Assembly: GCF_014356525.2 (NCBI RefSeq)
Contig: NC_052510.1
Coordinates: 59,259,274 to 59,323,273, forward strand
Origin: Nilaparvata lugens
Taxonomy: Eukaryota; Arthropoda; Insecta; Hemiptera; Delphacidae
Direction: 5' to 3'
DNA: 64,000 bases
Part shown: one piece after another, positions 24,701 to 39,700 of the stretch
How positions within the stretch are numbered: the first letter of the stretch is position 1
Layout of the letters: every line of letters begins with the position of its first letter
Notes under the pieces: generated by a model
What the model was told of the DNA's origin: nothing
Databases searched by the model: none
The model's input: only the letters and a program-made list of their open reading frames with translations
Made by a program: the position numbers and the translations under genes

Positions 24701-27700
24701 TAGAGATACCAGTGAGAGAGATAATGAAACACTGGTAGTTTAAAAATCTCGAATTTTGATGTCATAATTTGAAAAAATTGGTGGTATTTTTAGAAAATAT
24801 TCTAGTATTTCATCACGTATAGATAAGATCCTGAGTTTATGAAGTGAAGAGTAACAAAGTATGTAGCCTACATGTAAAGGGACCACATTCGTTGGACAAA
24901 GCTGTCTCAGAAACTGCCAGAACTTGAACAGTGACAATAATTGTTTCGCAGCCAACCATTCACACAGAATCTGTAGTGTGACAATCGCACTTAAGGGGCC
25001 CGAATTACAACTAGTCAAGACACATTTCGAATCGAAACAAAAGGAAGATTGAGTCGTGTAAAGGCTTTAGCAGGGGTCCTTGGTCTTGGTCCTTTACAGC
25101 CGGGCGAAATCCAATTTGTGCTGCTTCTTGTACCATCCCCTTGTACCCCCTTACCACCTCCTTTACCCCCTTGGGGTACAGGACAAGTGGAGCTGAAAGT
25201 GGAAAAGGATTACTCAAACCCGGAGACAAATCTAGTAGGATCCACTTTGAACTGACAGATTCCCCCATAAACTACACCAAAACCTTTCAATCAACCAATA
25301 CTGACCGTCTTAAAGGGATCTTCCTACAGTGAGATTCATATTAAACTGTCATAAATCCTCATAAACAATACTGAGGCCTCCCATCGAAACAGCACTGACA
25401 TTTTGTTGAGGAAAAGGATTACTCAAACCCAGAGACAAATCTGATGAGATTCAGTTTGAACTGTCAGGTATCCCCATGAACAACACCTTTACTTCCCCAT
25501 TTAATCATAACTGCCAGTCTGAGAGGAATCAAACTACAGTGAAATGCACTTGAATCTGTCAGATATCCTCATAAACAACACCAAAATTCCCAATCAATTA
25601 ACACTGACAGTCTGAGAGGAATCAAACCACATCGATATCTATTTGAAACTGTCACCACTCCTCATAAACAATACCAAAGTCCATCAATTGAAACAGTTCT
25701 GACATTTCATTGAGAATCTATCGCTTCTCCAACTACTGATTTCGAGGCCTTTGATTCTAGAGACCAGCAAGACACAATCTCTGTTCAAGGCCTTTGATTT
25801 TGGAGGGCAGAGAGACACAATCTGTTCAAGGCCTTTGATTTTGGAGGCCAGGAAGACACCATCTGTTGAGGCCCACTTTGATTTCCGATTAAGTCTTTGC
25901 AGCTCGTTGACCGGACAGACATCTCAGCTGATTGACATCGCGCTGCCTTTCAGCCTTTGTTGCTGGGGCGGTGACCGGGAGGCTCTCTAATCCTGGTCGC
26001 CATTCAAACTAATTGACTTGTTGCTGATTAACAGGCCGAATTCAATAGGGAACCGTTTCTCTAAAGCTGAAGAGTTGGGTGTAGAATGCTGGTTTTCATT
26101 CTCAGACATTTGCATCTTGATTGTATTGTTTTGTATTTAGATTTTTATTCTGATTGTGTTGAATAAATTTATTGATCTTTCATTTACAATGAGTCACACA
26201 ATCAACAAAATATGAAAATATTATTCATACAATTTTGTGATCATGGCAAGTCTGTTGCTTGAGCCGACATTATTTGTGACGTTTCTATTATACGTTAAGT
26301 GGAAGTGGAGTGTCTAGCTGGGCCAAAGGCAGGCGTTCATGTCTTCGACCAATAGCGGTATGTCTTCGACTCGCCTATACCAGTATTTATTCTGCTGCTT
26401 CAGTATTTAGTTTTAGTTTATCAGAGATCGACAATGGTGTAACAACCGAAACCGGCCTTTCTACTTTTAATAAAATCTGTAGTTTTGACAATTTCTTAGT
26501 CTTTTTATTCAATATGGAAATAATCTAGTAAATTGAGAATGTCATTACTCAACTGGAATCTAAGTTTTGGATTTGTTCATTCTGATTTTGAATTAGAAAT
26601 GGTTATGCGTCTTTAATGCAATCAGATTGCATAGCATGTATTCATTCATAATTCAATAATCTCTGAATGCAATGCGTCCCACGATGAACAAATTATCCAA
26701 ATTTCAATAGAAAGCCGTATTATCGAATGAAAAAGACTGAGAAATTGTCAAAAAACCACTGATTTATTGATAATTGGAAGACCGGTTTCGGTTATTACAC
26801 CATTGTCAATCTCTGATAAACAGAGTTTATCAGACAATTTCTCAGTCTTTTTCATTCGATATGAATAATTACCACAATATCAACTTCTCAACTACACAAA
26901 AAGTGAAAAAGCCATATTATTTGCAGTTGCAGGGATAAGATGTAAGATATAAGATGTAATATTCTGTAGAATGTACAGAGAAGAATGTTACATTCTAGAG
27001 AATTGTATAGAACAAGAGAATTGTCAATTGTCAATTGATACATTCTAGAGAATTGTCTTTTTGTCAACTGAAAACTAAGATATTGAACTCATCATTTTTA
27101 TCTATCATTTCCATACTCAACAATCAGCATTTATTCGAAGAATCCTATTTCTCAACTAAAAATATAAATTTATTTTCATCTCACTAAATTACGCAATCAG
27201 CATAATGTGAAGGCGAGAAAAATATATCATGAATTTTTAAAGCATTCCATGCATTTGTCAACTCATAGTCAACAAGTTCAAAAACTTCAAGAGCTGAATG
27301 ATTCATCGCCATACGTGAATGATATAGATTCAAAAATAGACAGGCTTTGTTTCAGAATATGAATACCAGCACAATACATTGTTTTGTTCTATTGAAATGC
27401 TTTGTTTTCCTCTGTTTTTCATGCTCGATTATTACATGAGTTTCGCCAAATAAGATTTTTCTGTACTATTCGGCTTTAGTAGACAATTCTTTCAAACACA
27501 AGACAGGAATTTCACTATTTGCTACGTCAATACTTCGTGTAATAGCAATCGCTATTGCAAATTTCTCCAACTCTTTTAATCAAAATTGAGATTTATTGCT
27601 TCTCTTTCCATACGAAGCGCATTTCTGTACTTTCTCCAAAACTAGTCGAGAATTACAATAGGCTACTTCAAGATCCAATGAGATTTTGATTCTGAGCACG

Positions 27701-30700
27701 AGATGTATCGATACAATTCAATTGAATCACTCTATAATCTTCACTAGTAGATTCAAAAATCAAGAATTTTATAGGCCATAAAACAATATTACAAAATGTA
27801 AGCAATAGGCTTCGTCAATAATATGAAAAATATCACAAAGTGAGCTATATCAAACGATCAAATTTACACATACACATTGAAAATTTCCAGGTTCTCATTA
27901 ACTGAATAGAAAGCTTCAGACTTGAGCCATTTATCAACTGCAATACACTAGCAGTTCTATGAACAGTAGAACTCGCTCTCAGTAAGTTACATTGACCTGT
28001 TGTTATGTTTCCTCAAAAATTAATAAAAAAATTATCAATTTGAAATGTCTGAATAAAATCCTGAATGAACATGGAGCTTTCTGTTCTATCGTACCGTGAC
28101 GTGTCGTCCCGGAATTTGAGTGTGAGCGCTGTTATCAGGTCTGGCTGCCGGATCAGGTCTGTTGATACCAAGGATAGTATATAGTATATAGTATATAGTA
28201 TAGCTATACACTATCCTTGAGTTGACACGCCAAACCAATCAACCAGAGAACATTCTGTGTTGTCGTGTTGGCGAAAAATCGGTGTGTTGAAATTAACAAA
28301 ATAAACTAACATAATGCTGATTTCCTAAAAACTTCATTTCTCACTTCTCATGATTTTAGAAATCAATTTAATCATGATTTTAATCATCAGATTGAAAAAT
28401 AAAAATGTAAAACAAAAACTTCTATCAATAACTTCAAACTAGAATCATGGCCTCAGCTTATGGAAAGACAAAGTTAGTAGACAACACTGTCAAATGATAA
28501 ATAATTATATAGTCTGATTTTACGGTAATAATGGTGTTCGAAGGAAACTCCTTTTCCTTTTGTATTATCCTTAAAATGCAAAATTTTCAAAAACCTTATG
28601 TATACGTCGACGCGAAATTCAAAAAGGAACATAACTGTCAAATTTCATGAAAATCTATTGCTGCATTTCGCTGTAAATGCGCAACATATAAAAATTTAAA
28701 CATATAAACATTTGGACATTTAAACATAAAGAGAAATGCAAAACAGTCGACTTGAATGTTGGACATCACTTTGCTCGGTCAAAAAATATTTTCAATGGTA
28801 ACTGCTTAGAGATGAAGATTAGATGAGGAAAGATCATACAAACTGAGATGCGGAAAGATCATACAAGCTATGATTGATTGTATTGCATCTTCTACTACGA
28901 TCATTCATTGAAATAGGGCTTGATCATTTTCAATAAAGTTGAATGAGATTCACTCTCCTGTTTTGTAGGTGATATTGTGGTAGTTATCCGTATTAAATAT
29001 AAATACATGATATTGTCAAATCAAATAATTACTGGATATCTAGTTTCAATGCTACACCATTATCAAATCATTGAAAAATTATTTGTTTCAAATCACTTGA
29101 AAATGGCATTAGTAGCCAAAACATGTCGTGACGAGATAATTTAAAATTGTACTAAAATTTATAATAGTTTTATTTAAACTATAACTGATTTTTGGTAAAC
29201 TAAAACTAAAGTGAAGAGCAGCAGAAGCCTGTTTATACTGACGGCCGTGCACCGTTATTGGTGGAAGCCGTGACCAGTCAAGGTGAACGTCTGCTATTGG
29301 CCTAGACAAGCCCCTCCCCAATTGGCGGTTCGTAAAAACGTTAAAAAATATCAATCAAACACCAAACACAGCAATTAACGATTTATAGTGTAACTATCCA
29401 ATCATTTTTTTTCAACACTAGTGAGTACCCCTTGTTCCGTAAGGGTCTAATTAAAGAGATGACTTACTGGAATCTCGAAGAATATAGAATAGACCTATAA
29501 CCATCCTCGGTAAATTTAGAATCTTTATGAAGATTTTTAAGTTAATCAGTAGAGTAGGTCAGTCGTGATGATGTGTCATTCGTGAATCTCCAATTCCCTT
29601 ATACTTCATGTTTGAGCCGATTAATCCCTCGATTATATTCGACCGAACGAAGTGTGGTCTAAGATTCAAGTCGACGGTTTGGCATTTCTCATGATGTTAT
29701 ATGTTGCGCATCTACGGCGAAACGCAGTAGAAGATTTTCATGAAATTTGACAGGTATGTTCCTTTTTAAATTGCGCGTCGACGTATATAGAAGGTTTTTG
29801 GAAATTTTGCATTTCAAGGATAATATAAAAGGAAAAATGAGCCTCCTTCATACGCCAATTGATTACACAGATGTGTGGAGAAGCCAGTCTATTACTGTAT
29901 TTGTATGAGTCTATATGCCAGTCTATTACTGAGTATGTGGTTGAGAAGTTGAATGCAAAATTCCCAAAGGAGTATTCATCATTCAAAATAGGAGTGCCTT
30001 CCAGTTTGTTGAGTGAGGTGTATGATTCTGACTTTTGGCCAAGTGACATTCTGGTGTCCAAGTTTTTCAATAGAGGAAGGAAACAACCTGAAGCAGGTGA
30101 TTTAAACTCCATTCGCCCGAAGCAAATAGAGGTGAATTAGATCACCTGGACGCTCAGAGTGAGGATAATTATTCCCTATCCAATTTTAAAAGATCAAAAA
30201 TTAATTTGGTTTCTCTCTTTGTTGGAAAGTCATATCCAAATGTTTTGTGTATAAGTGAGCATCATCTTCTTGGCCGGGAGATTGAATTCTACAATACTAT
30301 TGAACATTTCAAATTTGAAGCAGGATACTTTCGCTCAAATCACAAGAATGGAGGAACTGCAGTCTATCTAAGAGAGGATTTATTGTCTAGTCCTGTTGAC
30401 GTGAGTATGTTTTGTAGGGAACTTGACATTGAACTATCTGGAGTAAAACTCGAAAAATACAATTTAATTGTCATCGCAGTTTATCGTTCCCCAAATGGTA
30501 ATGTTGAGCATTTTTTCACTGCCATGGACAATTGTTTGACAAGCCTGAACAAGTTGAACATGCCTATAGTTCTTGGCGGAGACGTAAATATCCACTTGAA
30601 TGAAGAAAACAGCATATATCACACATTCAGGTTTCTGCTGCAAAGTCATGGATTGTACATCACGAGTCATGCTCCAACTAGAGGTGACAACTGCTTGGAT

Positions 30701-33700
30701 ATACCATTGCAACCTCTCTTGACTCCTGGAACTATGAGGTGGACATCCAGGATCCTATGATTGCTGATCATGACGCTGTCATAATGAACATGTGGCTGAA
30801 GTCGGTGAGTGAACCTTCAGATTCTGTACCTTGGCACTCCAATTACTTTAAATCTTCTAGAAAAATTGACCCTGAGAGGATTCCACAACTTGAAGCAGCC
30901 TTGGCCAACTTAGACTGGACCGAAATTCTGTCTGACTCAATGGATGACCCAGAAGAGCTCTTCAACTCCTTTTTCAAAGAATTCTCTAACGTGTTTGACA
31001 GAATCTTTCCTGCAAAAATGGCAAGAATCAAAAAGAGCCATCTGGCCCAGAAAATAAATTCATGTAGGCAAAAAAGTAATGCCTGGTATACGCCTGGGTT
31101 ACTTCAGCTACAGAGTTTTGTCTTGGCTCTGGATTGCAGGAGGAAATCTTGCCTCGATGAGGAAGAGAGGAAGAACATCCATAATCAATACATTAAGGCA
31201 AAGAGGATTTACAGGCAGGAGGTGGACCTTGCAAAACGGGAGGCTAACATTAGCTCAATCAATCAGGCCAATAACAAATGTAAGGCTGCTTGGGACCTAG
31301 TAAAAAGTATTTCAGGACCAAGTAAGCAAAGTTTGAAGCCCAGAGTCAAAGCAAGCCCTGATGAATTCAATAATTTCCTGATACAGGAGCTGGAAAAAAT
31401 TGTCAGTGCCCTACCAGAAACAGACAGATCACAGGTGGCTGCTGGCAGACTCTTTCAGCAACCCAGAGATGGTACTTTAGAAATGGAGGACTGGGACCCA
31501 GTAACACCAGAAGACATTATTTGAATGGTGAGTCACTTCGGAAATAAAAAGACTCAAGATATCTACGGTATGTCAGTTGACCTGTTGAAATTTATTATTG
31601 ATGTCATTGCCCATCCTCTTAGTGTAGTGTTGAATGCATGCCTTAGCAAAGGATATATCCCCATAGCCCTAAAACTGGCTAGAACAGTGCCTATCTTCAA
31701 GAAGGTTGACCCTACAGCCCTGAGAAGCTACAGGCCAATTTCTATTATTCCCGCACTGGCCAAGATCTTTGAAGCCTTCATAAAGATTCAACTAATGGAC
31801 CACTTTGAGAGCAATAACCTATTTTCAAGTGTGCAGCACGGTTTCAGGCGCGGTAAATCAACAGTCACAGCTGTTTCCAAGCTGGTGTGTGACATCCTAG
31901 ATTCTTTTGAAGAGGAGGACTCAGTGGCGTTGGCTCTGGCAGACCTGAGTAAGGCATTTGAGTGTGTCCCACATGATATTCTGCTGGAGAAACTTAAAGT
32001 GTATGGAGTTGTAGGTCGGGTCCTTGCCACCCTGGAATCCTACCTAACAGACAGAAGGCAGATCCTTTCGCTGGAGGGAGTTAACTAAGGTCCTCTACAG
32101 GTTAATCATGGGGTGCCACAAGGATCAGTGATTGGACCCCTCCTTTTTCTGATTATGATCAATGACCTTGGTTTGCTGGGAGGCATCCTACTTTTTGCTG
32201 ACGACACCACAATCTTTGCCAGAGGGAGAACACCATTGTTGGCGCAGAAGGCGGCTGCAGATATTTTTGGACTAGCAAAACAGTGGTTCAACAATAATAA
32301 GCTGAGTCTAAATGAAGACAAGACACAAGAGACTACCTGTAGCCTCAGTACAAACCAGCTCATCAATCGCAATCCTACTAGGATTTACGCTGGATTCAAG
32401 ACTCACCTGGGGTAGCCATACCAACAAACTTTGTCTGAAGCTATCCAGGGTAATATTTCTACTCGGACGTCTAAAGCCTCTTATTCCAAGGAAGCATCTT
32501 GTTGAAGTCTACTTTGCCTTGTTCCACAGCCATATTATCTACGGACTGCAGATGTGGGGACATGCGCCCGAATGTAATGATGTGCTTCTTCAACAGAAAA
32601 AGGCATTAAGAATTTTGGACTCAGCCGGATACCTTGATCACTGTCGGCCGATCTTCATCAGACTGGGTATCTATACGGTGTTCAACCAGTATATTCTGCT
32701 CTCCTCGCTACACATAAAAAGTCATTATCACTCAATGACAAGAAGAGCTGATAAGCATTCGTATAATAGCAGAGGGAAAGCAAAAATTGATGTACCCTTC
32801 TGCAGATTGAACAAGAAAAGAGACTGTTTCCCTGTACTGGCACAGAAGATCTTCAATGCGCTGCCAGACATGGTGAGGGATCTGGATGACAAGTTTTGGT
32901 GGAAGGATTAGAGCCTGGCTGCGTGGGATGCCATTCTACTCTGTGGCTGAATACTTTGAGGCCGACAAGTCTTTAATTTGATTCAAGTGACTTAGAATCT
33001 GACCGACCATCTCGATCTATTTTTAAACTTTAAAAAAGTTAATGTTTGACAAGTTTTGTATAAATTTTACAATCAACGACGACCAAATTAGGTCTGAATA
33101 TAAAATGACGCCGTCCATCCAGGAAGTTGGTCAATGACGAAGGACAGAAGTATGAAGTAAGTATAAGTATGAAGTGTATAAGGTCTATAGTTTCAATCAA
33201 AGACCTTGAAGAGGTATGCATCTTTAAGCTGGGTTTACACCAAAGTTATTAACAAAATGTTAACTTAATCCTTATACATTCTATTAGATGGAACACAAGT
33301 TGACAAACACACATGTTTATCATGTGTATGATAAGTTATGTTCAATCTAATATAATCTATAAGGATTGAGTTATTAACATTTTGTTGATAAATTTGGTCT
33401 AATCGCAGCTTAAGGTCTTTGGTTTCAATATTTTGTTTTGCAGTCATGGTATTATTATGCGTGTCCATCAGTATCAATATTCTCACATTCGAAAAAACTA
33501 ATTTAATAGGTGATTAAAAATAATAAATGAACTAAATAATGCTGAAGAAATTATAATATTTTTGATTGAAAAAAAATAGTTTTCATTAGATTGAAAGATT
33601 GTCACGGAACTGGATGATTATTATATAAATTCTGGAATAGAAATATATTCTATTCATTGTTTAAATCAAAATAAATATTAATAAATTATGGAATACAAAT

Positions 33701-36700
33701 TCAAACGTGAACCGATTTTGTTAACATTTAAAACAGTTGACATCAGGTACTTGTGGATGAGAATACTGCGTGAGGTCTACTGTTCACAGAACTACTAGTA
33801 TAGATGAGATTTAACTGATAATGATGATGTATACAGATGGAATTTCACAAAATACTCACATGAAATGGTGTGGATTCGTTAATTTTGGCCACAATTGGTA
33901 CAAGACAGTGTTGCCCTTTGAAGCGGTCTGTTTTGATTTTCAGGCATTCGTCATATTGACCAAGGTCAACTATGTTGCCCTCCAAAATACCAGATTGCAC
34001 TTTGGAACTCGCATCTTCCACTGGAAAATACGAAAAATGTCTCAGATTTGACTCCTCACTTCATTTAGACAGTGCGAAGTTTTCCTATGAATAATATAAT
34101 GATAACTTTGGAATGATTTGTTAGCAGAACGGGTTCTTCAAAACTTCTGAGATGACTGAATTGGTCCTCCTTGTTCTTTTTCAAAATAATATTGATATTA
34201 CATATTCAATTGGCCCCATACACATTAATAAAGAACACAGTTTTATAGTGATAAGAATTAAGATATCAGACTAAATTATTAAATTTTAAAGATATTTCAA
34301 AGCAGAATGAGATGTGACTGCTTTACGAAGTATTATGAAATTTCATGAGTATCAGCCTAGGTTCTATGAATTGATTGTTAATAATCAATGTTATTAATTA
34401 ATTGAAAGCAATGTACGGTTTTATTTGAATGAAATTATGAATATTAATTGGGATATTCCATGTTATAGAGGTCAACTCTTGATACGGGGTGTACTCTATC
34501 GATATTGGTCTTTTGCGAATAATTAAAATTAAAAATGATCTATCAAGCACGTGCACTCGACTGTATTTCTTAAAATGTATTTGAAGCTTGAAATGGGAGT
34601 TTCTACCAACTTAAAAAAACAAAGTAGTGAGAGAGTAGTAAAATAAGTAATCCATTAATCAAATTTTAATTGGATTAATTTGTGTTGGCTAAAATTCAAG
34701 ACGGTAGAGTGCTGCCAAAAATTTGTAGTAAAGTGACTTCAAAGTTCGTTGGAACAGTCTTGATATTGCATTAGAAGAAAGTTACTTGGAGCGTTTTCTT
34801 TTGAAGTTCATTGAAAACTAGAATCTAGAGTTCATATAGAAGCTTATGGACCAGAGAAGTCTAATGATGAACAAAAATGTTCAATTCTTCAAGGTTCAAG
34901 GAACTATTCATTCTATTGAGAAGGCGATTCCATCTCAGGCTATGACTATTGTAGTATAATGGCTTATTCTCCTTGAAATGAGAATGACATCTTTTTTAAA
35001 TGACAATGAAATCTCTATGAAAGAACAATGCAATCTCTTTTCAAATATCAATAATATAACCCATATTCAATAAAATTATACTCGATATTTGATCGAAAAG
35101 TTACCTTGATCAATAGTTTAACCCAATTAAATATTTAATAAATTATACTTGATGGAGAATTTGATCAAAAAATTACCTCAATCGCATAGCGTTTAATAAA
35201 GACAATTGTATTTTGAATTCAACAAATATTTTTTTTCTCTTCTTTCTTGTAATTCATACTTCGAATTGAAGAGATGTTTTCTCGCAAATTGCAACCGCCC
35301 ACGAAAATATAGCAATCCTTAATTAAAAGTCTAGACGGTCGCATTTCATAGATCTAGAACGGAAACTAACAATCTGTATTCTTCTTTCTTGCTATTTCGA
35401 CACGAATACTTCTATGCTCTGTGAATATGAACACCGACAATCCATCATTCTCAATGAAGGTTGCGAGCTTAGATACTTTGGGTTTGAATAGATAATAATG
35501 ATGTTATGATTAAGATAAAAAAAATTATATTGTAAATTAGCAATACAAAGATTCAAATCTGAACTGTAAATCAAAACTTTTAGTGTACCGTATCTCTTAA
35601 GCATATTATATGAGGAAGATAAAACCCTTTCTCTAAGGTATAACAAAGGAAACGGAAAACTAAATTCAACTTGAGATTAAAATTGAAGAAAATGTGTGAA
35701 TTCCAAGTCTTTCTTAAAAAAATTCAATAGTTTCTCAAAAACCCAATTCTTTAATTTATTAACATACATTTTTCAATAGAGTTATTCCATGATCATTAAT
35801 TTTGTGATAATGGAATACTATCATGAATAATAACTATTTTTATCAATTCCATATTGGGAAATTTCAAATTCAGACTGAGCTTTTATAGAGAGCAGTTTAT
35901 TTCCAATTATTGTTTTTTCACTCTATTGAATGGAGTGGGTCTTCGATCAATTTATTGTGAGTTGACGTAGACCATAAGAACTGATAAGAGATGGGAAAAC
36001 CCTGCAAAATTTACTATGGAGTGTATCGAAATATTTTCATTCATATTCACATGACCTCCGCTTTTACCATGTGTGTCATAAACATTTTTGAATTGGAAGC
36101 TCTTCAGATAAGACAGAACCGCTCAATCCATCGATATGGAAGTGGATTATGGATACTGTAATATAGTTTCAGGTGAGAAGACTCACCTCTCACGTCAAGT
36201 TATGCGACCACTCACGTCAAGTTATGTCAGAGTTACATCTTATCTCTGAGATTACATAGAATACTAAAAGCTGTGCTTTCAATTCTTCTGTTGGGAGGGT
36301 GACTATTCTGGAAAGTTAAACTAATAATTTAAATTTTTTACTGTAGGCTAATATGGGGTCTAATGTAAGAAGAATTTGACTACTCATATCAAGTTATGTC
36401 AGAGCTACATTTTATCTCTGAGATTTCATAGAAAAGCCTACTAAAAGCTTTGCTTTCGATTCTTCCGTTGAAAGGGTGGCTATTCTGGCCAGTTCCACTA
36501 ATAAAAGAAATTGCTCACTGTAATAATATGGGGTTTCATGTAAGAAGAATGATCACTCATGTCAAGTTATGTCACAGCTACATCTTATCTCTGAGATTAC
36601 TCAGGTTATTGAGAGCTGTGCTATTTTTTGTCACGTAGCATTAAAAACTTTTTTTTCACTGACCTCCTACTTGCATACAAATTGAGAATAATTTAGCAAG

Positions 36701-39700
36701 TAGTATTTTTATTTTGACAGGAACTAACTGTATAGAATTTTATATCTGTATAGAAGTTTATATCTTTATTTCACTGAGTTGTGTTTTTTTTTGTCAAAAT
36801 AAAAAAATGATTTCATTTGATTTGAAGGGTGGCTGTTCGAGCCAGTTCCACTAATAATTGAAATATTTGCATCTAAATCAGTTCCTGGTACTTCATTGAA
36901 CTGTAAATTTATCCATCTCTCTCATTATCAGTGCGAAAGCCCAGGAGAGTCACTGAAAACCATGATGAATGAATTATGCTGGGAATAGATGCTTCCAATT
37001 TTCAAAGTTTATTGAATGACTAGAAGGAGAGATTCTCATAGAATGATACTTAAGAACAGAATTAATTGGTTTTCTTAATAATTGTTCCAATTAATTGTTT
37101 CTCTATAACGAGAATATGAGTAGATCAAAGCTAAATTCTTACAAAAATCAGATAACGTTTCATCGACATTTGTGACGAAAGTAATATTAGTAATGTAATG
37201 ACTAATCCTATTATAAGCGAGCAATTTCTGTATTTTTATATCGGGTTATTTATATTCATATCTGGTTATTCATATTAATACCTGGTTATATATGTTCAAC
37301 GGATCTCGAAAGCGGCTCTAACGATTTTCACGAAATTTGGAACATAGTAGATTTATGATAAAAAAATTCGATTGCACTAGGTCTCATCCTTGGGAAAACT
37401 CTCTGAACGACATTCATCCTTGGCTGAAACAGCTGGGACTTTCGTCGTCTGTGGATAGTAAAAAAGTGAGTGAGCGAGTGAGTATGTGAAAAATCAAAAT
37501 ATCGCATCCCCGAAATTCATAAGATGACATAATATAGCCTGCTGTGAAATATAAACACAATCATTTTAGAGAATTGTGTTCTGTTTATCAATAAAATATC
37601 GGGGCACCGAGCTTCGCTTGTTATTTTTATTTATCGATAAACAGAATACAATTATCTAAAATGATCGTGTTTATATTTCACAGCTGGCTATAAATGTCAT
37701 CTTATGAAGTTCGGGGATGCGATATTTTGATTTTTCACTTACTCACTTTTTACTATCCACAGCTGTTTCAGCCAAGGATGAATTATTCTTTTAATGTCGT
37801 TCAGCGAGTTTCCTCAAGGATGAGACCTAGTGCAATCGAATCTTTATATCATAAACTTACTATGTTCCAAATTTCGTGAAAATCGTTAGAACCGTTTTCG
37901 AGATCCGTTAAACATAGATAACCAGATATAAAAATAACCAGGTGATTATATAAATACAGAAATTGCTTGCTTAATATAATAGGATAAAAATAACGAGAGA
38001 AGCTCGGTGCCCCGATATTGACTATGAATAAGGTGCGTACTGATTCAACCGCCACGAACAAACAAATTTCACGGTTCATCAGCTGATGCTATACTTGTAA
38101 TTCACTGCTTCTTTACAAATACTGATAAACTAAGCATCAGTTTTCCATCAGCTGATGGAAAGCGAAATGCGCGTGTTCGTAGCGTATAAGTCTGTACGCA
38201 CCTTCACTATTACCAGACAAAGACTTCTTACCAATTCCCTATATCCCTCTATCGTGGACCTTCTACAGAGTGCACACTGGGAGCATATGTAATTTTTGTA
38301 ATTCTCTCAAAACTTCTGAGTTTTCAGATACATTGAACCAAATCAACTCTACAAGTTGATTCTCGTCTAAAACAAAGCTGCTCCCAGAAAACACCCTTCA
38401 GATAATACTCTCATTATTTGGTTAGTCTGTCTATGATCATTAAGGATTTCACTGGTCAATTCTTATTTCATCTTAGTTCCTCATTCATCAATTCTGATGA
38501 AACCAAATTTATGATTTCTTGATAAGTAAAGGCTCATCTAAAACTAAGTGGATCCCAGAAAACACCCTTCAGATAATACTCTCATTATTTGGTTAGTCTG
38601 TCTATAATCATTAAGGATTTCTTTGGTCAATTCTTATTTGATCTTAATTTCTTAGTCATTAATTGTAATAAAACTAAATTTATGATTTCTTGATACGTTG
38701 AGGCTCATCTGAAACTGATTGGCTCCCAGAAACAACCTTCAGATAATACTTTCATTATTTGGTTAGTCTGTCTATGATCATTGAGGATTTCTCCGGTCAA
38801 TTCTTATTTGAACATAATTTTTTAGTCATTAGTTGTAATAAAACTATAAATTTATGATGTCTTGATAAGTTGAGGCTCATCTAAAACTAAGTGGTTCCCA
38901 GAAAACACCCTTCAGATAATACTTTCATTGTTTGGTTAGTCTGGCTATGATCATTAAGGATTTCTTCGGTCTATTCTTATTTCCTCATTCATTAAGGCTG
39001 TGCAAAGGCTGAAAATAAACTTTCTACTCGTGATATTTTTACAAGTATTTCGATGTGTATAACATCAAGCTATCAAAATGGAAAAGTTTTCTCAGGCAAA
39101 CATTTTTTTTCTGATCATTACTTTTTGAGATATGAGCGCCTGAAGTTTGAATTTTTGGGACAGAACATTTCAAATTCGGTAAGATATAAATCCATGAGAC
39201 TTAGAGGATAGATTCTTCATGGTATTGTTGATCTAGTGAAACAAATATTTTCTGAAAATATAAATTTTTGAGAAAGTTATTCACTTCACCAAAAATAACT
39301 CAACTAGAAGTTAATTTAGTGAATTGAATAGGTATGTTTGAAATTGATATTTTTAGAAAACTTTTGTTCTACTAGATCAACAATAACATGAAGAATCTAT
39401 CCTCTAATCCTCATGGATTTATCTCTTACTGATTTTGAAATGTTCTATCCCAAAAATTTAATCTTTCGGTGCTCATATCTCAAAACGTAATGATCAGAAA
39501 AAAATTTTTCTTGTGAAAACTTTTTCATTTTGATAGCTTGATGATATACAAATCAAAGAACTTGTGAAAATTTATTTTTAGCTTGAATGGAAAAGACTAA
39601 GAAATTGTCAAAAAAACACTGATTTATTGATAATTAGAAAGACCGTTTTCGGTTATTACACCATTGTCAATCTCTGATAAACTAAAACTCATATTTATTT

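Noticed and set aside
25011..25332. Overlapping proline/leucine-rich ORFs on both strands
   Set aside because: Open frames on both strands entering the 93-bp array; no domain, and the intron 2 position with no compatible splice need.
29738..30140. 124-codon minus ORF and 93-codon plus ORF overlapping at the LINE start
   Set aside because: The minus ORF is the complement of family A and LINE sequence. Only the second part of the plus ORF (from about 29917) is LINE ORF1-like; its start lies in family A.
30464..32372. Minus-strand ORFs at 30464-30712, 30843-31031, 31788-32030 and 32106-32372
   Set aside because: Shadows of the LINE endonuclease and reverse transcriptase on the plus strand.
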